Source: Thuidium tamariscinum (lineage: Eukaryota > Streptophyta > Bryopsida > Hypnales > Thuidiaceae). From it: a stretch of 64,000 nt of DNA. This document shows positions 1 through 12,200 of this stretch, piece by piece. The stretch lies in NCBI GenBank assembly GCA_947034885.2, contig OX344750.2, positions 44,564,821-44,628,820 on the forward strand, read 5' to 3'. Position 1 is the stretch's first letter; each line of letters opens with the position of its first letter. The notes below the pieces were generated by a model, which was not told the origin of the DNA, searched no databases, and saw only the letters and a program-made list of their open reading frames with translations. The position numbers and the translations under genes were made by a program.

Positions 1-1625
1 TTAATTTGTTTACATTACTTTTGAAATTTAGAGGCATGCAATGTGGCTTAAGAATTTATGCTAGTATAATAATATCATGTCTTATTATAAAACAATGGAT
101 GGAGGAAACTACTTTCAAGGGCTTCATCAACCATGGTTTATCCATAACCAAGTTCACCAACTATCTACTTGCCAATTGCTTCTTTAGATCAATACACTCA
201 ACTTCTTCATTAATTGATGCATTTTCAGAAACTTCACTATTGTATTTTTTCCATATTATTAATTCATTTTCATTAATTCAGCAAATTTTCTAATAAAATA
301 CAACATAGATTCCATTGTGTATTTATACTTTTCTTGCATTCTTACTATACTCTTCTTTAAATGTTGTCACCTATTCACAGAGAATAATTCTAGAGTCATC
401 TACCAATAGTTCTTCAACTTTCTTTCCATAATAAGATATTTGGAATGAATCTTGGGGGATAAAAAAATAATATCAAGGTACATAAAGTCAACCCACATAG
501 TTCCCTAATGCATCTTTATTTTAGGGCTTCTTTTAGTCATTCTTAAATGACATTAAAAGTTTTAACTAGACAACCAGATTGTTTATTTTTAATGCATAAT
601 TACAAGAAAGAGCTTGCAAACCATAATAAAGATTTTAGCACTATATAGAGGGACAATTTGAAGAACAAGGGCAATTTTAGAACACTTGAGTTCTTAATCC
701 CTAAAGGACCAAGGCCATTTTTCTACAAAAAAAAATACTTAAACTCTCATTTTATAGCAAAGAGAAGAAAAATTTGGAATTTTTTTTTTTCGGCATCTAA
801 CCTTAGATTCTTATACCTAACTAGTACAAAAATTCGTGGATATCCTTTTTAATAATTGTAAATATTGCATTTAGATATGAATTCAATAAATTATTTTTCA
901 AGACAATGATTCAATTGTCCAAGAAACAAGATTGTTCATAACTTTCTCAAAATAAATCGAAATGTATCAAAACTTTTCATGTAGGCAAAAATATAATCTA
1001 TGAGAAAAAAATAAAAAATAAAACTTTGATTTTAAAAATTATTGTGGGCTACTCCTCTCTTTTGTTTTGAGTTTATTTAGGCATAAATTTTTATCTTGGA
1101 TACTAATTGAAAAAATATAAATTCATATGAAGCTAATCAATTTTTCTATCTTCAAAAAAAAATCCAATAATCAAGACAAAAATTAAGACAATAGGTACCT
1201 ATATAAAATCTCATTTGTTCCCTAAAGGGACAATGGTTCTTCAAGCGTTACAAACCCTAGAAATCAAGAACTCCTAAAATACATTCCTAGAGAAAAATAT
1301 AAAGGCATTAAGCTCTCCAAACTCAATCGAAGAAACAAAGAGGAGGTAAGCAATAAATATTTTTCAATAATTTAGAAAATAACTATTTCTAGGGTCTCCA
1401 GAGTCTGTGATGATATGAGAACCCTCGGACAAAAAATAATAATAAATAATTCTTCAAGTAGAATTGAAAAAAAATTAAGAAATTCAAAACCTCGTTTTAA
1501 TGGCCAAAAAATTTCGAAATAAAAGAAACTCATCCAAAAGCAAGGTAATAGCTCACACACCAACTACAATCGCCTTAGACAAGCATTCTCCTATAAAATT
1601 ATGTTTTAAACCCACGTTCCCACAC
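1..1625. other. AT-rich non-coding stretch
   Basis: I see no gene here. Open frames are short, low in complexity and without recognisable motifs. The sequence is rich in A/T runs, and no repeat boundary stands out before the GC-rich array that follows. Confidence 0.6.
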
Positions 1626-2715
1626 AAGTGATCGCCCTAGACCCGCGTACTCCTTCAAAGATGTCCCCGAGACCCAAAATGGCCACAAAATTGCAAAAAA
1701 TTAAAATTTTGGGGGCAAACAACTTCCACCTCCTTAAGAGGTCGCCCTACACCCGCGTTCTCCTACAAGCGGTCGCCCTAGACCCACATTCTCCTTCAAA
1801 GAGGTCCCCAAGCCCCAAAATGGCCACAAAATTGCAAAAATTGAAATTTTGGGGGCAAACAACTTCCACCTCCTTAAGAGGTCGCCCTACACCCGCGTTC
1901 TCCTATCTTCGGTCGCCCACAAGAGGTCGCCCCTAGACCTGAAGTCGCCCCCAAATGGCCCAAAATGGCCCAAAAATGACTTTTTCTGAACTTGGACAAG
2001 GGAATGGCTCCCACCTCCACCTGCGGTCGCCCTACACCCGCGTTCTCCTACCTTCGGTCGCCCCACACCCGCGGTCGCCCACAAGAGGTCGCCCCAAGAC
2101 CCGAAGTCGCCCCAAAATGGCCCAAAATGGCCCAAAATGGCCCAAAAATGACTTTTTCTGAACTTGGACAAGGGAATGGCTCCCACCTCCACCCGCGGTC
2201 GCCCTACACCCGCATTCTCCTACCTTCGGTCGCCCCACACCTGCGGTCGCCCACAAGAGGTCGCCCCAAGACCCGAAGTCGCCCCAAAATGGCCCAAAAT
2301 GGCCCAAAAATGACTTTTTTTGAACTTGGACAAGGGAATGGCTCCCACCTCCACCCGTGGTCGCCCTACACCCACGTTCTCCTACCTTCGGTCGCCCCAC
2401 ACCCGCGGTCGCCCACAAGAGGTCGCCCCTAGATCTGAAGTAGCCCCACACGAGGTCACCCTTGACCGGCATTCTCCTTCAAAGAGGTCCCGAAGACCCA
2501 AAATGGCCCCAAATTGCAGAAAATTGAAATTTGGGCGGCAAACAACTCCCACCTCCTTAAGAGGTCGCCCTAACAGCGCGTTCTCCTTAAGAGGTCGCAA
2601 TACACCCGCATTCTCCTACAAGAGGTCGCCCTAGATCCACATTCTCCTTCAAAGAGGTCCCCAAGACCCAAAATACCCAAAAAATTGCAAAAAATTGCAA
2701 ATTTGGGGACAACGG
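1626..2715. repeat. Higher-order GC-rich tandem array with GGTCGCCC core
   Basis: Two kinds of unit alternate in the order A-A-B-B-B-A-A. A units carry tccttcaaag, a cccaaaatgg-type segment and an aacttccacctccttaagag segment; the first two are 141 bp apart (anchors at 1651 and 1792) and two more lie at 2475 and 2645. B units carry tgactttttctgaacttgg; anchors at 1991, 2163 and 2325 give periods of 172 and 162 bp. The 10-bp difference equals one extra cccaaaatgg sub-repeat. I count 19 exact GGTCGCCC octamers, spaced roughly 15 to 35 bp within the unit tails. Open frames on both strands here are by-products of the repeat and not genes. Confidence 0.9.
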
Positions 2716-3179
2716 CTCTATCTTCCCTATGCAGTGACTCTAAACCAGTATTCTTTTATAAGAGGTTGTAGAGAAGTAATTGTCTATGAGACATAGAGTA
2801 TGGCATTTTTTTTAAATTGGAGGGAAGAGTAGTAAAGTTGATTATGATGAGTTACACTTGCATCAATTTTTGAACATATTAATGTACATTTTATATTTGA
2901 AGAGCTAAGACAATGTTTATGTTTGAGATTAGACTTCAATGGATAGATGTCTTATATCATTTGCTAAATATTAAAGCTCTTCTCAAAATTTGTTTATCTT
3001 GAATTATCTATAGTAAAGCTTTAATTTTTGTATGTCTATTTTAATCTATGAATTTTTTCTACTTTATAATTGAAGTGATAAGGTCAAAAATTTCAATGAG
3101 CATTCAACTTTTGTATAGAGGGGAATTTATTATTATATGAATGTTTTTGTAAATGGAATTGTAATTTTTTGTATATTGA
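2716..3179. other. AT-rich non-coding stretch
   Basis: Nothing recognisable lies between the GC-rich array and the older AT-rich array. Confidence 0.5.
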
Positions 3180-4790
3180 TTTATTAAATGGGGAACAATT
3201 TACAATTTTACATAGATCTTTATTTATTATTTTGTATTTTGAAGTTCAATTCATAAATAAGTCATTATTAAAATGACTCATTGACATTTACATAAATTAA
3301 AAGGAGAAGTTATCATTTAAATTTCATCCTTCTAATTCTAAAATCGTAGATTGAGGTAATAAAAAATACTTGAGTAGAATGATGCTTAAAGAATGGAGAA
3401 TTCTAATGGATATGTTCTTATATACTTGAGTCTCCATCTATTATATTGTATATTAGAATTTATTTGATATATTTTTTTGGTAGGATAATTCTTTGACATT
3501 TTTGTAAATCAAAAAGAAAATGTTTTCATTTAAATATCTTTCCACTAATTTTTAGAATTGACATGAAGGTGGTGACCTAATAAAATATGAGTACGGTGAT
3601 ACTTTGGAAATAGAAAAACTCAAATGGGCAAGTTGTTATTGAAATCTCTATCCACTATTTTGAGTTCTAAAGTTTGCTTGATAAATAATTTACCAAAAAT
3701 ATGAGCCTTCAAATAAAAGTTGCATAAATCTAAAAGAGAAGTTTCATTTTTTAATTTGTTCCTTCTAATTTTAAAGATGAGAGTAAGGTCATATTTAAAT
3801 AAGGCATAGGTATTATGATGCTTGAAAATTGAAAAAAGTTGAATAGGCAAATTGTTAATAAAGTCTCCATCCACTATTTTGAGTTCTAAAATCTATTTGA
3901 TAAAATAATTCACCATGAGGATGAGCCTTCAAAATAAAGTTGTATATCAAAAAGAAAACTTATTTCACTTATACCTCTTCCTTCTAATTTTTAAGATGAA
4001 ATCAAAGTGGTGCCTAAATAAGACATGACTATGATGATGGTTCAAAAATAGGAAAAATTGAAATAGGCAAATTGTTATTAAAGTCTCCATCCACTATTTT
4101 GAATTCTAAAATTTGCTTGATAAATAATTTGCCATTAGGATGAGCCTTCAAATAACATTTATATAAATCAAAAGAAGAAGTTTTTATTTAAACCTCTTCT
4201 TTTTTTCTTTTTTCTTTATTGTTGAAGGTGAAAATTGATAAATAGTACATAAATATAATGATGCTTGGAAAATAGAGAATTTCAAATGGAGAAGATCGTT
4301 CACAAATATCCATGCATTATTTTTTATTCTAAAATTCACTTAATGAATATTACACCATAATGATGGCTTTAAGATTTGATTCAATCAAAAGGAAAAGTTT
4401 TCATTTAAATCTCTTCCCTTTAGTTTTTAAATTTTTGGTAAAGGTAATGAAGAATACATGAATATATTGATGCTTGGAAAATAAAAAAATTCAAACAAAG
4501 AAATTCTTAATTATACAAAATTCAAATCATTATTTTGTATCCTAAAATCCACTTTATAAATGATACACCATTAAAATGACTATGAATTTTATATAAAATC
4601 AGAAGAGAAGTTCTAAGTTAAAATAATCTCTTCCCTCTAGTCTTAAAATTTTTGGTGAAGGTGGTAAATTATACATGAATATAATGATGCTTGAAAAATA
4701 GAGAAATTAAAATGATGAAGTTCTTACACAAATATCCATTCATTTTTTTGTATATTGAAATCTAATTATTCAATAATACAACATCTTGAA
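3180..4790. repeat. Diverged AT-rich tandem array, period about 216 bp
   Basis: About seven diverged units follow one another. The anchor ccactattttgagttctaaa and its variants recur at about 3433, 3652, 3871, 4091, 4310, 4523 and 4736, giving steps of 219, 219, 220, 219, 213 and 213 bp. Each unit then carries a segment like gagccttcaaataa, one like aaaagagaagtttt, one like cttccttctaatttt and one like atgatgcttgaaaa. Units differ by many substitutions and small indels, so the array is old. No coding potential is seen. A detached unit lies near 5810-6020. Confidence 0.85.
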
Positions 4791-5091
4791 GGGCACTCCC
4801 AATTCTTTAACTATATTGTGCAATCAAATGAAGTGTGGTTTTAATTCTCTTGGCCTAAATTTTAGACAATTTTTAGATGTAAACTAGCATTACTAAAATG
4901 GGATATTACTCATTATAAATAATGAAGGATAGGAAATAATACACAACTTTACCTTCTTCTTCTTTTTCTAAAGTTGGGTTGCCTAAAAGAATCTCTAAAA
5001 ATCTAAACTATTATGTAGTAAACAAAGTTTGAAATTAAGAATCCTATGAACTAAATTTTATGAGAGCATGAGCTCTACATATAAATGAGAG

Positions 5092-5173
5092 TGACAACTA
5101 ATGCATGACAACTAATGGGTGACAACTAATGGTGACAACTAATGCATGACAACTAATGGTAACAACTAATGGT
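5092..5173. repeat. Short tandem repeat (TGACAACTAATG-like)
   Basis: Six consecutive copies of a motif close to TGACAACTAATG, with spacers of 0 to 4 bp, lie within 82 bases. This is a young, compact minisatellite with no gene beside it. Confidence 0.85.
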
Positions 5174-5283
5174 TGTGCTCTTATAAGTATTCACACTTTG
5201 AATGTGTTTGAATGCAATTGTTGAATGGAAGTATTGCTTATCTAGTCTTTTTTAAATGTATCACATGTTTAGTCAAAGTTTTA

Positions 5284-5309
5284 ATAAGAAATAAGGCCTT
5301 ATTTCTTAT
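5284..5309. repeat. 26-bp perfect palindrome
   Basis: The sequence centred on AAGG/CCTT between 5296 and 5297 is a perfect palindrome with 13-bp arms (ATAAGAAATAAGG and its complement). It sits in AT-rich non-coding DNA and has no evident partner gene. Confidence 0.8.
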
Positions 5310-5589
5310 ATTGAGACAAAGTATAGTCTCAATTTAATCTTAGAGTCGAAGATAAATGGTCATAACTTTATAATTTTGAGTCTACTTGATAATTTGAGAC
5401 TTTAATACAATAATACATGTAAAAACCTTTAATTGTCCAAAGGTTGCAATCTCATCTTATCGTCAATTCAATGATAAATGAATTAAAAAAATTTAGGGTA
5501 AAGTCTCAAAATATGTAAATTGTCTCATTTTAATGAATAAGGCCTTAAATCCTCTTCTCTTTGTGTTTGCAAGAAAAATGCAACTCTTT

Positions 5590-5800
5590 TCTATGTATAA
5601 TGAACATAGGGTATAATTAATTAGCACCCCAAAAAATTCCAAAATAAAGATAGGGTGATTGAAATGACTTGACTTTAGAAATTTACGTAAAGATGTCCCT
5701 ATTTTAATTCATCAAATGTACCTACATAGCCCTCATCTTTTAGGGGCTTGAATGCACATGATGTCCTAACATATTACATAGCGCACCCCTTTAGTACAAC
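5590..5800. repeat. Dispersed repeat segment, second copy near 56125-56365
   Basis: The stretch with gaacatagggtata, atttacgtaaag, aaatgtacctacatagcc and ggggcttgaatg aligns in the same order with 56125-56365 (gaacatatggtaca, atttaggtaaac, aaatgtacctatgtagtcc, ggggtttgaatg). Both copies are diverged and non-coding. Confidence 0.6.
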
Positions 5801-5809
5801 ATTAGGATG

Positions 5810-6020
5810 ATTCTTTGACTTTTACGTAACTCACAAAGAGAAGTTTTAATTCAAATCTATTTCTTCTAATTTTTAAATTTTAGGTGAAGATGCTAACTTG
5901 CTAAGAAATATAAGAATATGATGATCCTTGAAGATTAGAAAAAATCAAATGGGGATGATTTAAAAAAAAATCACAATCCATAATTTTATATTTCAAAATC
6001 TTCTTGATAAGTAATACATG
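5810..6020. repeat. Detached unit of the 216-bp repeat
   Basis: The order tttgacttttacgtaa, aagagaagtttta, ttcttctaatttttaaa, tatgatgatccttgaa and aaatcttcttgataagtaat matches one unit of the 3180-4790 array. It lies about 1 kb downstream of that array, so the array was probably broken up or partly dispersed. Confidence 0.6.
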
Positions 6021-6279
6021 AGTAGATTGTAATCTCCTAAAGTTTCATTGTCTCTACAAGGGGTCAAAATGGATTTTGGACAAGTTCCTATAAGGTCAAT
6101 TTTTTATGGAACTTTTTGAAACACTTTTATAAGATAGAAAATCTTATTAGCTTTTTAGAAATGTAGTTTTATTTGAATTAGTGCCTAAAGGCAAGAATCA
6201 TATCAAAATAAGTTTAGATCTAAATTATGTAGGTAAAAACAAATTCACAAAAGTTTAAAAATGTTTTTTTCTTATAGAT

Positions 6280-6600
6280 TGTAATTTTGTCTACTTAGAA
6301 CTTTGATTCATTTTATTTAGATTGATGATGTGAAGATTATGAAGCATTTTATTTTGCGGTCAATAATTAAAAGATTTTGAAATTGTTTGACATAGGATTC
6401 ATTTCTTACTTCAATTTTAATTCTTTTTTAAACAAATAGTTTTGTAGTATTAACTTTGATTATTAGAACAATCTCACTATTAGAACTAGTATTTCTAATT
6501 CCACCTTAGAGCTATTCATGATTTATTTTTTCCTCTATGATGTACCTTCTACTAACAATTTAAAATAAAATGAAATTTACATTATTTTTTTTATAGTTAT
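6280..6600. repeat. Dispersed repeat segment, second copy near 46510-46780
   Basis: The segment with ctttgattcattt, gattcatttcttacttcaatttt and tttctaattccaccttagag aligns in order with 46510-46780 (ctttgattcattt, gattcattttttaactcaatttt, tttcaattccatctttgag). The copies are diverged. The stretch from 6600 to 7116 shows no gene. Confidence 0.5.
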
Positions 6601-7116
6601 TTTTCCTATATTTTCAATTTAGTTTTGAAGAATAATTTTTTTAAAGTCAAGATCTAAAGTGAAATTTTTTTAAAGTTAAGAAATCAAATCTCTTAAGCTA
6701 AAGTAGACTAGTCTATTTTCATTTGAAACTCCATTCTACCAAGTAGACCAGTTTGTTTTTGTCACTCTAGTTTTGGCCCCATTTCTACCTAAAAAAACCC
6801 CAATTCCCTTCACTCTATGACAAAATCAAGGATTTTATGACAAATTGGAGTAATGTGTTTCTATTTAAATAGAGAACATCTAGTTGCTGTTTAGGTGGTT
6901 ATAGGATGTTTATAAGTTGTTTATGACCTTAGCCTAGAGGTGGTTTTGTAATTTAAAATTATCTACTTCAAAAATTTACAGAAATTACAGTTTTGATTGA
7001 AAAATTATGATTCCATTTGGATTTGATTGAAAAAACATGTGCACACTTTAAAGAAATCTGTGCCCTTCTTAGAATTGGCTCCAATATAGCTAGATTTTAA
7101 ATAGGCATGTCTACCT

Positions 7117-8440
7117 TAATTTGCCATTGTCCCCTCCCAAATGATTTCTTTACTTTGAAGTTTGAATGCAATTATCTTGCAATTTATGTGGTGAAAATTT
7201 TTGAAATTTTTTTCACATATTCTCATACTATAATGTTAGAAGATCCTACCATTACATATGCAAAAAATTACCATTTCTATTTTTTTTGTTTTTTGCACTA
7301 AAAATGGCAGTTTTGGGTGTTTTTTTGAAAATTCCAACAAAGAGGTCGCCCACCCGCGGTCGCCCCTTGACAAGAAGTCGCCCCTACACCCGAGGTCGCC
7401 CTCCCGCAGTCGCCCCATGACAAGAGGTCGCCCACTTGAGGTTGCCAAAGTCCCCCCCAAAATGATTTCCTTATTTTGAAGTTTGAATGCAATTATCTTG
7501 CAATTTATGTGGTGAAAATTTTTGAAATTTTTTTCACATATTCTCATACTATAATTTTAGAAGATCCTACCATTACATATGCAAAAAATTACCATTTCTA
7601 TTTTTTTTTGTTTTTTGCACTAAAAATGGCAGTTTTGGGTGTTTTTTTGAAAATTCCAACAAAGAGGTCGCCCACCCGCGGTCGCCCCTTGACAAGAGGT
7701 CGCCCCTACACCCGAGGTCGCCCTCCCGCAGTCGCCCCATGACAAGAGGTCGCCCACTTGAGGTTGCCAAAGTCCCCCCCAAAATGATTTCCTTATTTTG
7801 AAGTTTGAATGCAATTATCTTGCAATTTATGTGGTGAAAATTTTTGAATTTTTTTTCACATATTCTCATACTATAATGTTAGAAGATCCTATCATTACAT
7901 ATGCAAAAAATTACCATTTCTATTTTTTTTGTTTTTTGCACTAAAAATGGCAGTTTTGGGTGTTTTTTTGAAAATTCCAACAAAGAGGTCGCCCGCCCGC
8001 AGTCGCCCCTACACCCGAAGTCGCCCTCCCGCAGTCGCCCCATGACAAGAGGTCGCCCACTTGAGGTTGCCATTGTCCCCTCCCAAATGATTTCTTTACT
8101 TTGAAGTTTGAATGCAATTATCTTGCAATTTATGTAGTGAAAATTTTTGAATTTTTTTTCACATATTCTCATACTATAATGTTAGAAGATCCTACCATTA
8201 CATATGCAAAAAATTACCATTTCTATTTTTTTTTGTTTTTTGCACTAAAAATGGCAGTTTTGGGTGTTTTTTTGAAAATTCCAACAAAGAGGTCGCCCAC
8301 CCACGGTCGCCCCTTGACAAGAGGTCGCCCCTACACCCGAGGTCGCCCTCCCGCAGTCGCCCCTTGATAAGAGGTCGCCCTCAAAACTACATACGCGGTC
8401 GCCCTATCTTGATGCGTAGTCGCCCCACCCGTAGTCATCC
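7117..8440. repeat. Four-copy tandem repeat of about 320 bp with GGTCGCCC tails
   Basis: Units start at atgatttc at 7141, 7462, 7784 and 8087, giving lengths of 321, 322 and 303 bp and an unfinished fourth unit. Each unit is an AT-rich 5' part of about 200 bp ending in caaaaattccaacaaag-type sequence, followed by a GC-rich tail built of RGTCGCCC blocks; I count 17 exact GGTCGCCC octamers. The third unit lost part of its tail. Units 1 and 4 share ccattgtcccctcccaaatg at the 5' edge, whereas units 2 and 3 share a different edge (aaagtccccccc). The copies are nearly identical, so the amplification is recent. A tail-less, diverged relative of the AT part lies at 47171-47349. Confidence 0.93.
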
Positions 8441-9394
8441 TGCCTCGCTTTCCACGTCAGCGTGGACAGCCTGCCACGTAGGCAAAAACTTCTTACTTCG
8501 CGGTAAAAAAATTTACCCTTGCGCGACGGGACGGGACGGGGTAGCGACAGGTTGTCTTATACGACACGCGACATCGGACGTCCAACACGACGCCGAAACC
8601 CAAAAATATGTCTAACAGAACAACCCTGTCTTCGTGTCTCTGTCGACTGTGAAAAAATACCCAAACCAGAACCTTAGTATCCTTGTCCGTCGGTCGTCGT
8701 TAAGCTGATCTGTGAACTTTTCACAGAAAAAACACTAAATCCCAACAAATCAAACTGGCAAATGCACAACGTCTCTCTACAATACCTTCACAAATTCAAG
8801 ATGTTCACTATTGTCTTCAGCAGTTGTTGAGACAAAATAGAAGGGATCTCTTCAGAACCGTCCAATACGATATAAAGGCATTGAAAATCATCATATTCAG
8901 GGTTTATGTTTGAGAAACCTAAATTTGGCAACAAGTGGTTGACACTGTTTGCAGAACTCATGGAATTAAACATTGACGGCCGTAACGGCAAGGTAATTTC
9001 TGAGCACAAGAAAAGTGATAAATGTGCGCATTGGTAACAAAAACAAACCTCAATTTGAACTCCAAAATTCAGTGTCTTCGTTTTCAAAACGCCATATCAT
9101 CTGCTTTATCTTATTTCTTATAGGTTTAAAGAAAAGGTAAACCATTGACGAACCTTGAGAAACGTAAATTCAAATATGCATAGTACCTCATACACACTGC
9201 AATTGACTAATAGACAATGAGTATTTCTTACTATACAGGAATTCGTGAACATCACAACAGCTTGTCATCATTCTTTCCTGAAAAAGGTTTTAGCATATAA
9301 TACCTATCCACCTCCATTTGCACTCGGAACCCAATGTACTTTACCGGAAACATGGCTTTGTCAGCAAGTCCTGCATTTGGTATGCTTCATCTCA
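8441..9394. other. Moderately GC-rich stretch without a supported gene
   Basis: This stretch follows the GGTCGCCC array and contains a 99-codon minus-strand frame (8788-9087) with no family that I recognise. It lies downstream of the minus-strand B3 relic and could hold more of that gene, but no splice structure can be defended. Confidence 0.4.
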
Positions 9395-9787
9395 TTACAT
9401 ACCACACAAACATGAAGACCAACGATTGGCGTGCACTTGCTGGTTGGAGGCGCACGCTTCCTTGAATACAACGTTTCTTACTTGAGAGATTTCAAAAACA
9501 GACATCCGCGACAGGGTAAATTCCAAACTCTCTCCCTTTGAAATAGAATACCAGTGCATGAACTCCTTCCATCCCGTGCCAAAAGAAATATGCGGCTGGT
9601 CCTTCATGAAGTAGATGTTAACTTTCACTGTAAATATTACTGTGCCCCTGACCATCTTCACTTTAACTTCTGACTGGAAGTAGTCCCCATATTTCTGCAC
9701 AAATTCAGTTGGAATAATCTGGTAGTAATCAGTAGTAAAATATACTACAACTAATTCATCAACATTACGAACTCGAGGGTCACACAT
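9395..9787 (-). pseudogene. B3 DNA-binding domain relic (REM-like)
   Basis: The 130-residue frame carries one B3-like DNA-binding domain, a fold found in plant transcription factors (ARF, LAV, RAV and REM groups). Reading from about residue 10, it shows a hydrophobic strand, an IPTEFVQKYGDYF-type core (the usual IPxxFvxxxg helix), SEVKVKMVRGTVIFTVKV strands, a GTGWKEFMHWYSI segment (normally GWxxFv...L) and GESLEFTLSRMSVFEISQ (normally GDxLvFxLxxxSxFxVxi). The domain itself is nearly complete. The frame starts just after in-frame stops, there is no clear 5' exon, and the downstream region is unrecognisable, so I call it a relic; an exon of a poorly conserved REM gene is the alternative. Without a profile search the family assignment is good and the subgroup is uncertain. 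Confidence 0.6.
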
Positions 9788-12200
9788 ACTTACTTACAGG
9801 CGCTATAGTTCTAAGTTGAGAATGACGAGCTCACCCTTTCCAATATAAGGATTACGACTTGTTCTTCTGACAAAGTTCTACCGATCCTTTCAATTCCAAT
9901 TCTCGGTGGACACGATCAATGATAAATTGAAGTTCTTGCAGAAATGAGAGGTGTGGACTGCGATCGGCAAGTAGTCACCAAACATTTCGGCGACGACTTT
10001 GTCATCTTCCTCACAAACAATCTCTCGACTGCCATTTAGAAGCAATGGGACTTCAAAATTTTCTACAAGAAGGAGAGGAAGGACTTGATGCAAGTGCTAT
10101 GAACTCGCGGAGGAAGCACAGCGACAGCGATAGTGGAGGACATAAAATGTGGCTGTGGCCAACGTATGAGGAGAAACTTATTTATGTATCAAGCAATTCA
10201 CGAAATCCATATTGACGAGGGGGCACAATGTCCACTTCATGAGAATTCACAAGATTTTTTTCCAATGAAGCAATTAATCTTCAATCTTTTCCGATCTTCT
10301 ATGATCTAAAAAGATTAAAAGCATCGATTTGTTGTTCGTCGGAAAAAAGGAAGTGGCATTTGTTGAATCTAAGAAAATCACAACACACAATTCTCATGAT
10401 TGGGAAAATCATTTGGAATTGAAAGGTAAAGTAGATGGACTTCTCTAGCATTTCTTTCGAATCGTAGAGTTGATGCTTGCACTTAAAAACTCTGAATTAA
10501 AATCAACATACTTGCAATTTTCTCTTAACGTAGACTAGTTTGTGCGCATTGTGGGAATTCTGTGATGTTAGGGTCGGCATACTAAACAAGGCCCTAACAC
10601 TTCTCCTTTTCTCTGGAGAAAATCGCTCCAACATAATGTCCTCACGTTGAGCCGAGAACGATCACTGTGAAGAGTGTAAGTAGTGCATGCTCACCTAAAA
10701 TGAGTTGTTTTAGTTAGGTTAATGAAAAGTAATTCATTCGAATTTTTGGTATTGTAGTCGATTACCTTAAAAAACTTAAAATTATAAATTATAAATGAAG
10801 ATAATGGTCCGTGCAAACCTGTGTGAGCGCTTCTAACTCCACCCTCGAGCTAAGAGTTTTTCACACGGGTCCTGTGTCTAATTGAGTTTTCTTTCTAATT
10901 GGGTGAAAAAGAAAGCCTTCCAAGCAATGAACTCTTTTAGTCACGTCTTTTAAGTGTTTCTAATCTAGTTTCGTGGTTATAATTCTATCTTTTGTAGTGT
11001 AAAATTCAACCCAAGTAATCCTACTCTATTCTATTTTATCAGGTGATATTACCTAAATCTAATTCCAAGCATTAGGTAAAAAGAAACTTAACAGTAAAAT
11101 GATGAGAATGAAAATCAAATGTGAGCGATTTACCTCCTCTGCATAAATCTCCATGGTCCCGTCGTCAAACATCATCATGTGCAAATATTCTCCTACGACC
11201 TCGCCATCGAAATCATCTCGGCTCTCCATCTAATCCATAATAATTCTCACGTTGTTGGTCAATTAATTTTGTCCTGTTTTGAAAGAAACTAAATATTATG
11301 TAGCATTAATTTAATTGCGTAATTCCTTTAATTCCTAAATCCCCGGTAATTAGGAAAATACTGCAATTTAATTAGTCTACCTAGTGGGTTAATGTTCTAA
11401 TCTAAAGAAATTGACGGAAATCTAATAGTTACCTACTTGTTGTTGTTTATTTTAATTCTAATTTGATATTCCAACAAATTTCAATTGAATTAAATTAATT
11501 TGGATGAGAATTTTCCTTCAAATCTTTTCAAATCCAATTAATTTTGAAATTATTTTAATTTTAAAGAAATTGGTTGTCAATTTTGTTTGTTTCTTTTGGC
11601 TTATTAGAATATTTTAATTGAAAACTATCATCAAATCTTTTCAAATCTAATTAATTTTTAAATTTGCGTTAATTTGTAAAGAAATTAGTTGTCAATTTGT
11701 TTGTTTCCCTTTTGGCTTATTAGGCATAATAAAACAAAACAAACAAAATCCAAACCTTCTAAGAATCTAATTAATAACTAACTACCAAAGAATGTAGAAC
11801 ATTCCTAAAGAACAAGAATAAAACTCAATAGTATGATTCCGTTTAAATAGTTATTTAATTCCAAAGGTCAACTTCCAAAGAATAAAGAACCTTATTCAAT
11901 AGTAATGTTCCTTTGGATATTAATTTTATATTGTTAATACCTTCCGTTTTGCAATCCCCGAGTCTTAATCTCTTCACAAGTCTAGTTTTCTTCCTCAATT
12001 GGTTTTTGTTGCAATGTTTCATGAGAGAGACGACGGCTATGGAGTTTGAGTGTTGAGATTTTGGTGAGAAATGTGAAACTCTAAGATTTAGATTTTCAAA
12101 TGAAATAAAAAAAAGGGGTTGTGGCGCCAACTACCAACCCTTGATTTTGTTAAAAATCAGTTTTCTGTGTTTCAAAGTCTCACTTGTGAGTGAATGGCTT
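9788..12200. other. Non-coding stretch
   Basis: A 67-codon minus-strand frame at 9890-10093 lies directly upstream of the B3 relic in the same direction and might be a decayed 5' exon, but it has no recognisable motif. The rest (10200-12200) becomes AT-rich with no gene or terminal repeat that I can support. Confidence 0.45.

Noticed and set aside
1628..2634. Long overlapping open frames on both strands in the GC-rich array
   Set aside because: They arise from repeat units without stops, have no domain, and change with each unit.
7107..8367. Repeated 60-100-codon frames
   Set aside because: Each is the same piece of a tandem repeat read again; no independent coding evidence.
9890..10093. 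Minus-strand 67-codon frame as B3 gene exon 1
   Set aside because: Plausible by position, but no motif or defensible splice pair links it to the B3 frame.
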